A program made the position numbers and the translations under genes. From positions 62,001 through 126,000 of the forward strand of contig JADLCX010000102.1 in NCBI GenBank assembly GCA_020846975.1: 64,000 nucleotides of DNA, written 5' to 3'. Origin of the DNA: Phycisphaerales bacterium (GTDB taxonomy: Bacteria > Planctomycetota > Phycisphaerae > Phycisphaerales > UBA1924). The notes under the pieces are model-generated. The model made no database searches. It was not told where the DNA came from and saw only the letters and a program-made list of their open reading frames with translations. How positions within the stretch are numbered: position 1 is the first letter of the stretch; every line of letters begins with the position of its first letter. This document shows positions 8,908 to 18,561 of this stretch, one piece after another.

Positions 8908-10134
8908 ATGACCCGTCCCCGCCGAGAACTGTCCGCCGCGGAAGTGGTCGAGTTGCACGAGCGGCTCGAGCGCCGGCTGGAGAAACTCGGCTTGGAGACG
9001 CAGCCGAAGGTCGCCGCACGGCTCCTGGAACTCACGCAGAACCCCAAGAGCGAGATCCGGCACTACGTGGAGGTCATCAAGACCGATTGGACGCTGACGG
9101 GCCGGCTGTTGAAGCTCGCCAACGCGGCCTTCTTCGCGCAGCGGTCGCCGGTCTCGACGCTCGATCGTGCCCTGGTGGTGCTCGGGATGGAGCGCGTCAA
9201 GGCGGCGTCGCTGGGCTTCTACCTGTGCCGCGCGGCGGGCGGGGGCGGCGCGGTTGACAAGAACCTGTCTCGCGCGGTCTGGGGCGAATCGGTCTACCGC
9301 GCCGGTCTGTGCAGCGCGCTGGCCCGCAAACTCAGCCCGCAGCTCGGCGCCGAGGCGTTCATCGTCGGGCTCATGCTCGACTGCGGCCAGCCCCTCATGG
9401 GCCGGCTGCTCGGCGAGTCGTACGCCGCGATGCGCACGGCCCACGACTCGCCCGCCAAACTGTTCGCGGCCGAGTTCGGCTCGCTGGAGTTCACGCACGT
9501 CGATGTCGCGGCGGTGATGATGAAGCGCTGGAAGATGCCGGGCCTCTTGGCGCGGCCCATCGCCTGGCACCACTCGCTGCCGCAGTCGGGCAAGACCGCC
9601 GATCCCAGCGCGACGTTGCAGCGCCTGGCGTACTACGCCGGCGCGGTGCAGCTCTCCGCGGCGGGCGTGCCCGTGCAGAGCGCGCCGCTGGCTTCGATCG
9701 CCAACCGCCTGTTCGAGATCGATTCGACGGAGCTGACCGGCGTGATCGGCAAGGCGACCGCCGAGTACCGCGCGACCATCGAACTGTTCAGCGATGTGGC
9801 CGACGCGGTGGGGCAGACCGAGGCCGTCGCCGACGCCGTGCAGGTGCAGCTCGTGCAACTCATGGACGAGCAGATGAGCCGCTCGCTCTTTGCCGAGACC
9901 AGGGGCGGCCCCCGCCGGTTCGTGCTGAGCGGGCAGCTCATCGACATCGAGCCGGGACGCGACGGCGAGGTGCTGGCGGTGATCAACACCGAGAAGGGCG
10001 AGCCGGTGATCTCGTGCACGCTGAACCCGGCGACCGACGGCGCGGAGGTGCTGTGCTCGCGGCTGGGGCTGGAGCAGGTGGACCCGCTGGAGATGCAGAA
10101 CCTGATGACGGCGGTGCGGGCGATGGCGGCGTGA
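8908..10134 (+). CDS. HDOD domain signalling protein
   Basis: A 408-residue soluble protein. Residues about 35-240 match the HDOD domain, an HD-related output domain that lacks the phosphohydrolase metal ligands. Typical segments are ARLLELTQNPKSEIRHYVEVIKTD, GRLLKLANAAFFAQ, ALVVLGMERVKAASLGF and MKRWKMPGLLARPIAWHHSLP. HDOD proteins act in two-component, cyclic-di-GMP or stress signalling; the mechanism is usually unknown. The C-terminal ~110 residues do not match anything I recognise. It begins 30 bases after pdxH and may be cotranscribed with it. No regulator domain (REC, GGDEF) is attached. Confidence 0.88.
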   Translation: MTRPRRELSAAEVVELHERLERRLEKLGLETQPKVAARLLELTQNPKSEIRHYVEVIKTDWTLTGRLLKLANAAFFAQRSPVSTLDRALVVLGMERVKAASLGFYLCRAAGGGGAVDKNLSRAVWGESVYRAGLCSALARKLSPQLGAEAFIVGLMLDCGQPLMGRLLGESYAAMRTAHDSPAKLFAAEFGSLEFTHVDVAAVMMKRWKMPGLLARPIAWHHSLPQSGKTADPSATLQRLAYYAGAVQLSAAGVPVQSAPLASIANRLFEIDSTELTGVIGKATAEYRATIELFSDVADAVGQTEAVADAVQVQLVQLMDEQMSRSLFAETRGGPRRFVLSGQLIDIEPGRDGEVLAVINTEKGEPVISCTLNPATDGAEVLCSRLGLEQVDPLEMQNLMTAVRAMAA

Positions 10135-10152
10135 GGGGGATGACTTGCAGTA

Positions 10153-11613
10153 TCACGGCATACCATCCGTGCGGACAGCTCGATCCGGCAGATGCGCGCG
10201 GAGCGCCCGAACGACGTCCTTAAGCTCGGAATCTTCCTCTACGATCTCGATCGAAGCTGGGTGGGGATGCGCTCGAGTCGTCGCGAGCACATTGGGAACC
10301 GCACCAAGCAGTCGTAGGGCGCGTTCGTGACCGCAGTCGAGGATGACCTGAGCGATCATGCTTCGAGACGGCAACATGTGATCCTGCCTCGATGCAAAGG
10401 TCCATGCGGACGCGATTGACCGTGGCTGCTCATCGTCGGTCCAATACCAAACCGTGGTCAGACTTGCTCGCTCTGTTGGGTTCGAGCACGCAGCCCAGTC
10501 GTGTAGCACGATGCAAGTCCCACCATCCACACCACTCCATCGGACCATGCGAGGTCGAGGATCGCAGGGATTCCAGAGTATCAGGGAGTCTGCCTCACGG
10601 GACGACAGTATGCCGCGAGCAAGCAAGTATGCCGGAGTCCTTCGGAGTTGACGAAGCGTCTCTGAGCCTGCACGCACGTCCAAACCCAATCCGAAAACCG
10701 CCAACAAAGAGAGCGGTACCAATACGGCGGAAGCATAAAGCGCGTAGCGAGCCTGCGCCGGAACAACACGCCGGATGCGAACCAACCATGCGCGAGGTGC
10801 TCGCCTTTCCCGCGGACCGCTGCCGCACTCCGGGCAAACTGCTGCGATTGGCAATCCGTTGAATGCATATCCACAAATCGCGCAGCGGGGAGTACGGAGC
10901 AGTAGGTTCGCGGGAATGACCCATCGCAGGGCAAGCCATGTTACTGGCAGAAGACAAATCAGCGTTGCGCCCGCTGCGATGAGCGTTGCAAGCAAGATCA
11001 TCCCGAATGTCGGATACATCGCGCGCTGCTCATGAACGAGCGGCCAAGCTGTGTCCAGTAGGACGGTCCAAGCTAGAGCGGAAGCGGGGATGGCTACGGC
11101 TACAAACAAACTCAGCGTCACCAGCACTGCGAGCGCGTTGGAGCGAAGTTGGCTGCGTTCCACAATCGAGCGGATGCCGCGACATTGCGACAAGCGGGAT
11201 CGCGTGCTGTAAACTGCCGCGGAACGGCAGAGAAAGCCTGCGGCCACACAGCACGTCAGCAGAACGATGATGCGCACACCAAATCGACCTGTCTCGCCCA
11301 GATCAGGAACAAACAACCGCAAGCCACACACTCCCGATATCGTGCTTCGGCGCAGCCGTTCCGCTATCTCCGCGGCCGCCTGTCCGGGCGAGCCTCGTCC
11401 AACGGCGCCCGTGCCGGCAACCAGAGAGCTGAAGGCATAGTGGGTATCCGAAAGATGCGTCGTCGTTGTGCCACCTTGATGCTCATGATCCGAGTCCGCG
11501 ATCGCTTGCAGGAAGCGAACCTGCAACGATGTAACAATAATGGCAACGATGGCCGCGACGAGCACACCGGAGAGCAAAGGCGCGTACCAGCGCCAGAACT
11601 GGCCAAGCTTCAT
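10153..11613 (-). CDS. Multi-pass membrane protein with central CxxC...CPxC zinc ribbon
   Basis: A 486-residue protein with about five hydrophobic segments (near residues 13-30, 108-125, 155-185, 200-230 and 285-305). Between the fourth and fifth lies a zinc ribbon, CAICGYAFNGLPIAAVCPEC. The same ribbon, usually in the form CGYDLxG, recurs in four other proteins of this window. The function is unknown. The remaining C-terminal ~180 residues are soluble and not recognisable. Base composition and third-position GC are lower than in the surrounding genes, and the antisense strand here lacks the long shadow frames seen elsewhere, which hints at different origin or relaxed selection. The stop is 18 bases from the convergent HDOD gene. 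Confidence 0.7.
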   Translation of the reverse strand: MKLGQFWRWYAPLLSGVLVAAIVAIIVTSLQVRFLQAIADSDHEHQGGTTTTHLSDTHYAFSSLVAGTGAVGRGSPGQAAAEIAERLRRSTISGVCGLRLFVPDLGETGRFGVRIIVLLTCCVAAGFLCRSAAVYSTRSRLSQCRGIRSIVERSQLRSNALAVLVTLSLFVAVAIPASALAWTVLLDTAWPLVHEQRAMYPTFGMILLATLIAAGATLICLLPVTWLALRWVIPANLLLRTPRCAICGYAFNGLPIAAVCPECGSGPRERRAPRAWLVRIRRVVPAQARYALYASAVLVPLSLLAVFGLGLDVRAGSETLRQLRRTPAYLLARGILSSREADSLILWNPCDPRPRMVRWSGVDGGTCIVLHDWAACSNPTERASLTTVWYWTDDEQPRSIASAWTFASRQDHMLPSRSMIAQVILDCGHERALRLLGAVPNVLATTRAHPHPASIEIVEEDSELKDVVRALRAHLPDRAVRTDGMP

Positions 11614-11697
11614 GACATCTTCTTTTCAGGAAAACGTCCCGGCGGCGTTCACGCCGTCGGGACTGGCCTGATTGCGGCGTCTAACTCTTCATACATG

Positions 11698-13057
11698 TCA
11701 CCACCAATAGTCAATGACGAGTGTGCAGCCAGTGGGATACCCGGCGGGCGGGCAAGTCCCGGCTGGGCCAGCGGGGCACTGATAGATGGACCGAACCCAG
11801 ACGATGGGAACGCCCGGACCGCCGGTGTGGTGCCCGTATTCGGTACATGTGCATGTGCCTGGACCTGGCGTTGGCGGAACTGCCGCGGCAAACACACACG
11901 TCGGCAGCGTCATCCATCCGGGTACTGTAGAATCCATACAGAGTGGCGGTGCGGGAGGCGGAGCCCAGGGCGGATTGACCGGAACGCAGGTGCTTCCTGG
12001 CGTTGCGGGCGGACGAGGACTGACCGGATGCGGCATCAATGGCCACCAGCCCGCTTGGTGATCTGTGGCGCAACCCGATAGCGTCATGTATCGAATAGGC
12101 TGACCTATGAGGTACTGAGCAGAGTGGGCACCGAGCAACAACGTCGCATCAACACTACTGCTGAGCGAAAACGCGGCGCTCACACCTCCATTCACACTAT
12201 CCACCAGCACGAACGCGTCGCTGAACGTCACGCCCACCAGCGGCAGGCTCCCGAACACGCCGAACGCGGCATCGACGCGCCAGGTAGTGCCGACCCACCC
12301 TCCATCCGCGAGCAGTGTCCGAACCCCGCGCTCGAACTTGGTTGCGTGACTCTCCTCACCCGTGATGAGCGATTGCGCCTCGGTTGTCCCTGCGCTGGCC
12401 GCGGCGATGATCGGGCCGATCAGGATGATCTTGTTGATCGCCGCCTGCGTCGCCGACGACACGCCGGTCGCGATCGTCGGCTCCTCGTTCTGGCCGCCGA
12501 CCGTGACCAACGGCAGCTTCTCCGAGATGATCAGGTTGCCCTGACTGGACCATGTTGCTCCCGCCTCGGGCGGCGCGGCGGTGATGAGCGCGACGTGGAT
12601 CGCCGAGCCTGTCGCGTTGGTCGTGGTGTCGGTGCTGAACTTCCAATCCTTCATCGCATCGCGGAAGGCGGCCGCGATGGCGGTGTCGCCCCATCCCGGC
12701 TGCAACGCTGCCAGCCCGTCGCAATCCGATGAGTTGAGCACCTTGACCTGCTCCAGCGTCGGCCGCGCACCGCGGAGCGGGCTGAAGAGCGGGTTGTTCA
12801 GAGCCGCGTTGGTGAAGGCGAACTCGCCGACCTTGGCCTTCGCGCCGGTATCGACGCGGTTCCAGTAGTACGCTGACCACTGGGCAAGCTCCGACCTCAG
12901 CGTGGCATCGACCTCGCCGTAGTAGACGGAGCTCTGCGCCGCGGCGGGCCGCTCAGACCCGAACCCCCCCCCCAACAACCGTCGTGAGCGCGATGGAACA
13001 GGCCGCGGCCGAGCGCGACAAGGCCGCGAAGCGAGTCCCAAACGTTCGATCATGCAT
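11698..13057 (-). CDS. Secreted protein of unknown function, frame broken at a G10 tract after the signal peptide
   Basis: The body (VYYGEVDATLRSEL... to the Cys-rich end ...GCTLVIDYWW) lies in one frame. An N-terminus with a good signal peptide, MHDRTFGTRFAALSRSAAAC then SIALTTVV, starts at the ATG at 13057 in another frame, with GGAGG 9 bases upstream. The two meet at ten G residues (coding strand) at 12973-12964: with nine G (or twelve) the signal peptide continues GGGFGSERPAAAQSS into the body, giving a plausible AAAQ cleavage site. With ten it stops after GGGVRV. The body frame has its own ATG at 13062, but that sits only 4 bases from GGAGG and encodes an Arg-rich, non-secretory N-terminus. 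So this is either a sequencing/assembly indel, a dead gene, or a phase-variable gene. I do not recognise the body; it holds a proline-rich segment and about ten Cys near the end. Confidence 0.65.
12964..12973 (-). repeat. G10 homopolymer tract at the frame junction
   Basis: Ten consecutive C on the plus strand (G on the coding strand), placed exactly where the signal-peptide frame of the secreted protein must join the frame of its body. Homopolymers of this length are prone to slipped-strand length change, and also to sequencing error. Confidence 0.9.
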
Positions 13058-13496
13058 GGCATGGGTCCTCCGGAGACAGTGCGCCGACCCGGCCGGTCGT
13101 CCGACGCCGCCGCACGCGCGGCGGACCAATCCTCTACCGCCGTCGGCCCGTGCCGGGTGCGGCGATGCTCCGCCGATAGAAGCGGAATCGGCGCGAATCT
13201 GTCCCACGCAATCAATTTGACGACTCAGGAATCCGATCCGCAACGGACCACGAGACGGCGGCTTGCCCGGTGAGTGAGTAGTGGTTCGCATTGCAACGAT
13301 CTTCGCGTACGCGCCGATCCGCTGTTCCGCCGCAGCCGGGCGTGGAGGCTACCACTTGCCCATGCGTCGAGATCACCAACATGATCATCAGAAGATCGAT
13401 GAGTTCAGACATGCTCGCGAACCGAACGCGGCATCCAAACACACCCCGTCTGAATCGTCAGCAACCTGAAGCGGTCGGAGCGTTACCATTCCAGCC
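13058..13496. other. 439-base divergent intergenic region
   Basis: This stretch lies between the frameshifted secreted protein and the downstream propeller gene. It is less GC-rich than the window as a whole. No frame in it has the third-position GC bias of real genes here, and I see no RNA gene or strong hairpin. It presumably carries promoters for both flanking genes. Confidence 0.4.
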
Positions 13497-14588
13497 ATGA
13501 AGACCCCCCAATCCTGTTTTCTTCTGGTTGCCGGACTCGCCCTGGCTGCCTCCGCGGCCGTCGCCCAGCAGCCCGCCGTCAACCCCCCGTTCGGGATGTT
13601 CAAGGATCAGCACACCGGCAAGCCCCTGATGCTGCCGATGATCCAGCGGTCGGTGATCAACGGCGCGCCCGGCAAGATCAACCAGATGGCCGTCGAGCCG
13701 AGCGTCAACCGCATCTACGTCGCGGCCAAGGCCAAGAACGCGCTGGAGATCCTCGACCTGGGCAACAACAAGCAGCAGCCGGCGATCGCCGACCTGCCCG
13801 AACCCAACAACGTCTTCATCGCGCCGGACCAGAAGAAGCTGGTGGTCTCCTGCGGCGGCGACAACAGCGTGCGCATCTTCAAGATCGACGCCAAGGGCGA
13901 CCTCACCTTCGACAAGAAGATGGAGTTTCCCGGCGAGACCGAGAGCATGCGCTACGACGCCGCGGCCAAGCGGGTTTTTCTCTCGCACGGCAAGAATCTC
14001 GGCTCGTTCAACCTGGAGACCGGCGAGCGGAGCAAGTCGCTGGCGCTGCCCTCGATGACGCGCGGCCTGGTGCTCGACGGTGAGCGCGTGTACGTCAACA
14101 TGCCCGCGACAGGCCAGATCGCCGTCGTCAAGCGCGGGACCGACGGCGCGCTGACACTCGAAACCACCTGGCAGATCAAGGGCCTGACCGGCAACTACCC
14201 GATGGCGCTCGACAGCGCGACCGGCCACCTCTACACGGTGACGCGCTCGCCCTCGTCGATGTTCGTCGTCATCGACACCAAGACCGGCGAACAGGCGGCC
14301 GCGCCGCTGGCGTGCGTCGATCAGGTCGAGTCGCTGTGGTGGGACCCGGTCAACCGGCGCGTGTACGCCTCGGGCGGCGGCTCGGGCGGGCGCGTGGACA
14401 TCTTCCAGCAGACCTCCGGCGAGCCGGGCAAGCCCCCGGCCTATTCCCTCCTGCACAAGGAGGTGACCAACGCCGGCGCCGGCACGAGCATCCTCGTCCC
14501 CGAACAGCGCCGCCTGATCGTCGCCGCGCCGCAGGTCGGCGGGTCGCCCGATCCGACGTTCCTGTACGTGTACCTGATCGGGCCGTAA
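13497..14588 (+). CDS. Secreted beta-propeller protein (YVTN/lactonase-like)
   Basis: A 363-residue protein with a clear signal peptide (MKTPQSCFLLVAGLALAAS ending AVAQQ). The rest reads as repeated four-stranded blades with phrases typical of YVTN/6-phosphogluconolactonase-like propellers: EPSVNRIYVAAKAKNALEIL, IAPDQKKLVVSCGGDNSVRI, DPVNRRVYASGGG and VPEQRRLIVAAP. Proteins of this kind in the periplasm often act as binding scaffolds or lactonase-like enzymes; no catalytic residues can be assigned here. The gene is monocistronic as far as can be seen. The start is the ATG at 13497; an upstream purine-rich ribosome site is weak. Confidence 0.82.
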   Translation: MKTPQSCFLLVAGLALAASAAVAQQPAVNPPFGMFKDQHTGKPLMLPMIQRSVINGAPGKINQMAVEPSVNRIYVAAKAKNALEILDLGNNKQQPAIADLPEPNNVFIAPDQKKLVVSCGGDNSVRIFKIDAKGDLTFDKKMEFPGETESMRYDAAAKRVFLSHGKNLGSFNLETGERSKSLALPSMTRGLVLDGERVYVNMPATGQIAVVKRGTDGALTLETTWQIKGLTGNYPMALDSATGHLYTVTRSPSSMFVVIDTKTGEQAAAPLACVDQVESLWWDPVNRRVYASGGGSGGRVDIFQQTSGEPGKPPAYSLLHKEVTNAGAGTSILVPEQRRLIVAAPQVGGSPDPTFLYVYLIGP

Positions 14589-14805
14589 GAACCTGGTTCC
14601 AACGCGGGCATGAGAAGAGGCGGCTGCCCACGCGCGAGAGCAGCTCGGCCGTCCGCTTCCGCAGTTCGCGCCGCGTTGTCCGCGCGTGCTTCAGGTCCGC
14701 CGGCGTGATGTCGTCAGCGTTTTCCTAGACATGCAGCACGGGGAAGGCGTTCACCTTGTCCTCCGTCTCGGCCCGCTCCTGGGCCGCGGCCCAGCGGTCC
14801 GCCGC
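14589..14805 (-). pseudogene. Possible coding remnant between two exported-protein genes
   Basis: The minus strand of this spacer reads KVNAFPVLHV, then a TAG at about 14727, then ENADDITPADLKHARTTR and further Arg-rich sequence to SRVGSRLFSCPRW without another stop. Third codon positions are about 85% G or C, as in true genes of this window, although no start codon or ribosome site opens this frame. It may be the C-terminal fragment of a lost gene. I do not recognise the family. Confidence 0.3.
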
Positions 14806-16323
14806 TCAATCGACCCCGGGCGCGGACCGCATGTTCGCCAGGTTCAGCGTCGTGATGTTGGTCTCCAGCCGCACGTGCGAGGCCGCGCCGGTCCGGTTGG
14901 CGAAGAGGATCTTGAGGGTGTGTGACCCGCGGTCCTGCAGCCAGCCCAGCCGGCTCAGGCTGATCCGCTGCGTGAACATCGGCACCCCCGAGCCGGTCGT
15001 CGTGGTCGTGTCCGGCTCCGTGTTCGAGCCGCCGATCGGCTCCAGGTTGACCAGCACAACCAGGTCCTGAAAGTCCGCGGCGGCCGCGCGCATGTCCGTG
15101 GTCCCAAGCTCGAAAAGGAAGATCACCTGGTCATCGCGCAGCGTGATCCGCCGCGTCGCGGCGTTGACATAGGGCGACAGGAAGGTGGCCACCGAGGTCT
15201 GGTTCGCGAACGGCCGGATGTCCGGAACCTCATCGCCGTTGCGCAGCACCCGCACCTGCTGGGTGGCGGGCGACGACACCGCCGTGAGGTGCCGCGCCCA
15301 ATCGCCGCGGGAGTTGATCCAGCTCGCGCCGTGCACGAAGATCGGCGTGCCCGCGGCGACGTTGCTCTGAAGGTCGACCGTGCGCGGCAGCGTCGAGAGC
15401 CGCACGTTGCCGCGGGTCGGGTCGGTGAACAGCCCGAACGGCGCGTACACGTTGTTCCCGACGTTCGCCATCGTCGTGACCGGCAGCAGCGTGCTGCCCG
15501 ACTGGATCGCCGTGCCGACCACGGTCATGCTCGCGTTGACGGTCTGCTGGGGCACCACCGCGCCGTTGGTGATCGAGAACGCCACGCCCCGGAGCCCGCC
15601 CCCGTCGATCACCAGTTTCCCGTCGATGAACACCCACACCTCCGCATCCGTCGCGGTCGAGAAGTACCAGTCGCGCCCGGATTCGTACACGAACGGGTAT
15701 TCCATCTCAACGGTGTAGTCCGGGGGGCTGCCCGCGGGCCCGTCGAACGAGCCGTCGAACACGTACCCGGTTCCCTGACGCGAGAACACCAGCGGCGACC
15801 GCGCCGAGTTGTTGACGCCGGGCGTGTCGTTGAACCACTGGTTGAAGGTGGCCGCCGAGGTCACGGCGTCGCCGGAGGACCCGGCCATCCGCCCGGCCGC
15901 ATCGCCCGGCTTGGCCGCGATGTAGTCTCGCGGCGGGACGATCGGGTTGCCCGCGCTGTCGGTCCACACCGCCTCAACGCGCGTCCCGGTCGATCGGAAC
16001 ACCGGCTTGCCGTTCTCGGCCAGTTGATCGGCCATGATGTCCGCGTACCGACCGCCGCCCGAGGTGGCCCCGTGCCGAAAGTCCGGGTTGGTCGGCTCGC
16101 CCGCGCCGTTGGTGAACGTGCGCCGCGTCATGCCCACCGTGACGTCGTTCGATCCGACGTAACTGCGGTGCAGGTTGCCCCACGGCGCCACCGTCTGCGA
16201 GCCCGGACCGCTGCCGTCCAGCGCGCGGGCGCTGTTGAGGCGCGCGAACACGCCCGCCAGCGCCAGCAGGATCGCGACCTCGCCGTACAGGCGGTGCTTC
16301 TTGTTGCTCAGGAACCGGTGCAT
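14806..16323 (-). CDS. Secreted fibro-slime domain protein
   Basis: A 505-residue protein starting at the ATG at 16323 (GAGG about 8 bases upstream). The N-terminus MHRFLSNKKHRLYGEVAILL contains a signal segment. Residues about 85-260 resemble the fibro-slime domain first noted in Dictyostelium and Fibrobacter surface proteins: FNQWFNDTPGVNNSARSPL, then a strand region with WYFSTATDAEVWVFIDGKLV. PA14-like carbohydrate-binding folds share the last phrase. The C-terminal part contains more beta-rich sequence ending RLETNITTLNLANM. It lacks a dockerin. A role in adhesion or binding of extracellular polysaccharide is inferred from the family. It is divergent from sdaA across about 280 bases. Confidence 0.78.
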   Translation of the reverse strand: MHRFLSNKKHRLYGEVAILLALAGVFARLNSARALDGSGPGSQTVAPWGNLHRSYVGSNDVTVGMTRRTFTNGAGEPTNPDFRHGATSGGGRYADIMADQLAENGKPVFRSTGTRVEAVWTDSAGNPIVPPRDYIAAKPGDAAGRMAGSSGDAVTSAATFNQWFNDTPGVNNSARSPLVFSRQGTGYVFDGSFDGPAGSPPDYTVEMEYPFVYESGRDWYFSTATDAEVWVFIDGKLVIDGGGLRGVAFSITNGAVVPQQTVNASMTVVGTAIQSGSTLLPVTTMANVGNNVYAPFGLFTDPTRGNVRLSTLPRTVDLQSNVAAGTPIFVHGASWINSRGDWARHLTAVSSPATQQVRVLRNGDEVPDIRPFANQTSVATFLSPYVNAATRRITLRDDQVIFLFELGTTDMRAAAADFQDLVVLVNLEPIGGSNTEPDTTTTTGSGVPMFTQRISLSRLGWLQDRGSHTLKILFANRTGAASHVRLETNITTLNLANMRSAPGVD

Positions 16324-16602
16324 GATGGGCCTCGCTGCCGCGCACGCCCGCAAGCCGGGCGACCCATCCGTGGGCCGGGTCGGCTCTGGCGTGGTCGGAT
16401 ATGACCAGATCGACGGGATACGCCGTGCCGGTGAGCTGCGGCGGTCGGCGTTGAGGGCCCGGACTTTCCCATCTTGCGCACGTGCCACAGACCGAACCCG
16501 CGCGCTGGTTATCGGCGGCGATCCGCTGTCCTCCGCGCGACGCTCTCCCCGCGTGCGCGTCGTTCTCGGTTCCCTCTCCGCACCGGCAATAATCACGCGA
16601 TC

Positions 16603-18084
16603 ATGGAATCGATCTCCGTCTTCGACATCTTCAAGATCGGCGTCGGCCCCAGCAGTTCCCACACCATGGGCCCGTGGCGCGCCGCCGAGCGATTCCTCGC
16701 CGTCGTGCGGGCCGGGCGGGGTCTGGCCGCCGTCTCCCGCGTCCGCATCGACCTCTTCGGTTCGCTCGCCAAGACCGGCCACGGACACGGCACCGATGTC
16801 GCGGTGATCATGGGCCTGATGGGCGAGGACCCGGAGACGTGCGAGGTCGCCACCATCAACGACCGCATCGAGGCCGTGAAGCAGGCCGGGCGGCTGCGGC
16901 TGGGAGGCGCCGGCGGCAAGTCCATCGAGTTCGATTACGAGCACGACCTGCTCTTCCACATGAGCGAGTCGCTCCCGTTTCACCCCAACGGCCTGCGCTT
17001 CACGGCGATCCTCGCCGACGGCGCGGGGATCGAGGAGACCTACTACTCCATCGGCGGCGGGTTCGTTGTTCAGGAGAAGGAGGAGGCCAGCGGCGCGCGC
17101 GCGATCAAACTCCCGCACCCGATCGATCACGGTGACGACCTCGCAGGCTATTGCCGCCGCCTCAACCAGACCATCCCGCGGATCGTCATGGCCAACGAAC
17201 GGGCCTGGCGCACCGATGAACAGATCCGCGCCGGCCTGCTCCGCATCTGGCGCACCATGCAGGAGTGCGTCTACCGCGGGTGTCACACAGAGGGTGTCCT
17301 CCCCGGCGGCCTCAACGTCGTCCGCCGCGCCGCGGCCATGAACCGCAAACTCCTCTACGGCGAGGGCTTCAGCGGCCTCCGCGAATACGATGATGTCGAT
17401 GGCTGGCTCGAACTGGTTTGTCACTCCACGCGCGAGTTCCGCCAGACCCTCAAGTGGGTCAGCACCTTCGCCCTGGCCGTCAACGAGGAGAACGCCGCCT
17501 TCGGTCGCGTCGTCACCGCGCCCACCAACGGCGCGGCCGGCGTCATCCCCGCCGTGATGATGTACGACTGGTGCTTCAACCGCGGCAGCGGGGGAGCGGG
17601 AGGGGTGGAGGGGGTGGGCGAGGATGGCCCGCAGCGCATCATCGACTTCATGCTCACCGCCGGCGAGCTCGGCAGCCTGTTCAAGAAGGGCGCGACGATC
17701 AGCGCGGCCATGGGCGGCTGCCAGGCCGAGATCGGCGTCTCGAGCGCGATGGCCGCGGGCGGGCTCTGCCAGGTCCTCGGCGGCAGCCCGGACCGGGTGC
17801 TCATGGCCGCGGAGATCGCGATGGAGCACCACCTGGGTATGACCTGCGACCCCATCGGCGGGCTGGTGCAGATCCCATGCATCGAGCGCAACACCATGGG
17901 CGCGATCAAGGCCATCACCGCGGCGAACATCGCCCTCGAAGGCGACCCCGCCAGCGCGAAGGTCTCGCTCGATCAGGTCATCAAGACCATGTGGGAGACC
18001 GCCAAGGACATGGGCAGCAAGTACAAGGAGACGGCGGAAGGAGGGCTGGCGGTGTACGTGAGCGTGGGGTTGCCGGAGTGCTGA
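16603..18084 (+). CDS. sdaA: L-serine ammonia-lyase (iron-sulfur type, single chain)
   Basis: Converts L-serine to pyruvate and ammonia. The N-terminal beta domain starts at once with [20 protein letters not shown], a family signature, which supports the ATG at 16603 over longer in-frame starts. The alpha domain follows ([17 protein letters not shown]). The Cys residues that hold the catalytic [4Fe-4S] cluster are seen in [18 protein letters not shown] and in [12 protein letters not shown]. The length, 493 residues, is somewhat longer than the ~455 usual for the family; an insertion [14 protein letters not shown] in the alpha domain explains part of this. It stands alone, divergent from the fibro-slime gene. 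Confidence 0.95.
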   Translation: MESISVFDIFKIGVGPSSSHTMGPWRAAERFLAVVRAGRGLAAVSRVRIDLFGSLAKTGHGHGTDVAVIMGLMGEDPETCEVATINDRIEAVKQAGRLRLGGAGGKSIEFDYEHDLLFHMSESLPFHPNGLRFTAILADGAGIEETYYSIGGGFVVQEKEEASGARAIKLPHPIDHGDDLAGYCRRLNQTIPRIVMANERAWRTDEQIRAGLLRIWRTMQECVYRGCHTEGVLPGGLNVVRRAAAMNRKLLYGEGFSGLREYDDVDGWLELVCHSTREFRQTLKWVSTFALAVNEENAAFGRVVTAPTNGAAGVIPAVMMYDWCFNRGSGGAGGVEGVGEDGPQRIIDFMLTAGELGSLFKKGATISAAMGGCQAEIGVSSAMAAGGLCQVLGGSPDRVLMAAEIAMEHHLGMTCDPIGGLVQIPCIERNTMGAIKAITAANIALEGDPASAKVSLDQVIKTMWETAKDMGSKYKETAEGGLAVYVSVGLPEC

Positions 18085-18561
18085 GTGTGCGGGATGTGGG
18101 CACCTGTGCCAGCACGCGGATCATTCGCACCGATCCCGGACAACATGCCTATGGCCCAAAGAGGGGGTTGAGCGGCTGCCGAACAGACTGTAAGCCTCCG
18201 CTTCGCTCGACATCCCCCCCCATGCCACTTGATGCTGGCACAGGATCCATACCCTGAACTCGACGAACAAGGCCGGTCTCATCCACAGCCCGCAGTATTC
18301 GTTGATGGACACGCAGAGATCGTATCGACACAACGATTCGCGCCGTCCGGGCCAATCGAACAAGGAACGATGAGGATCTCTTCGTGGCGCCCGCCGGGCT
18401 TTCCCAGTACAAGCATGTTCTATACGGAGAATGGGTTGAGAGGACGAGATGTGAAGTAAGGTGGATCAGGCGGCTCAAGTGTCTCACGGCCATGGGCATC
18501 GCTATGTGGGCAGCGCAGAATATGTGGCCGTGCCGCCGGACCAATCATGCAACGGCCTGCG
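18085..18561. other. 477-base intergenic region without a convincing gene
   Basis: It separates sdaA from the convergent MFS transporter gene. GC content is lower than in the neighbours. A plus-strand frame at 18229-18459 contains PQPAVFVDGHAEIVSTQRF, faintly like the C-terminal FADGH motif of planctomycete prepilin-like proteins, but without start signals or codon bias. I see no RNA gene and no clear terminator. Confidence 0.35.

Noticed and set aside
16324..17832. N-terminal extension of the fibro-slime frame to 1008 codons
   Set aside because: The extension is antisense to sdaA; the ATG at 16323 with signal-like sequence is the natural start.
18229..18459. Possible prepilin-like remnant (FVDGHAEIVSTQ)
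   Set aside because: Spacing of the His and Asp-Gly does not match the H-X9-DG motif and there is no N-terminal prepilin signal.
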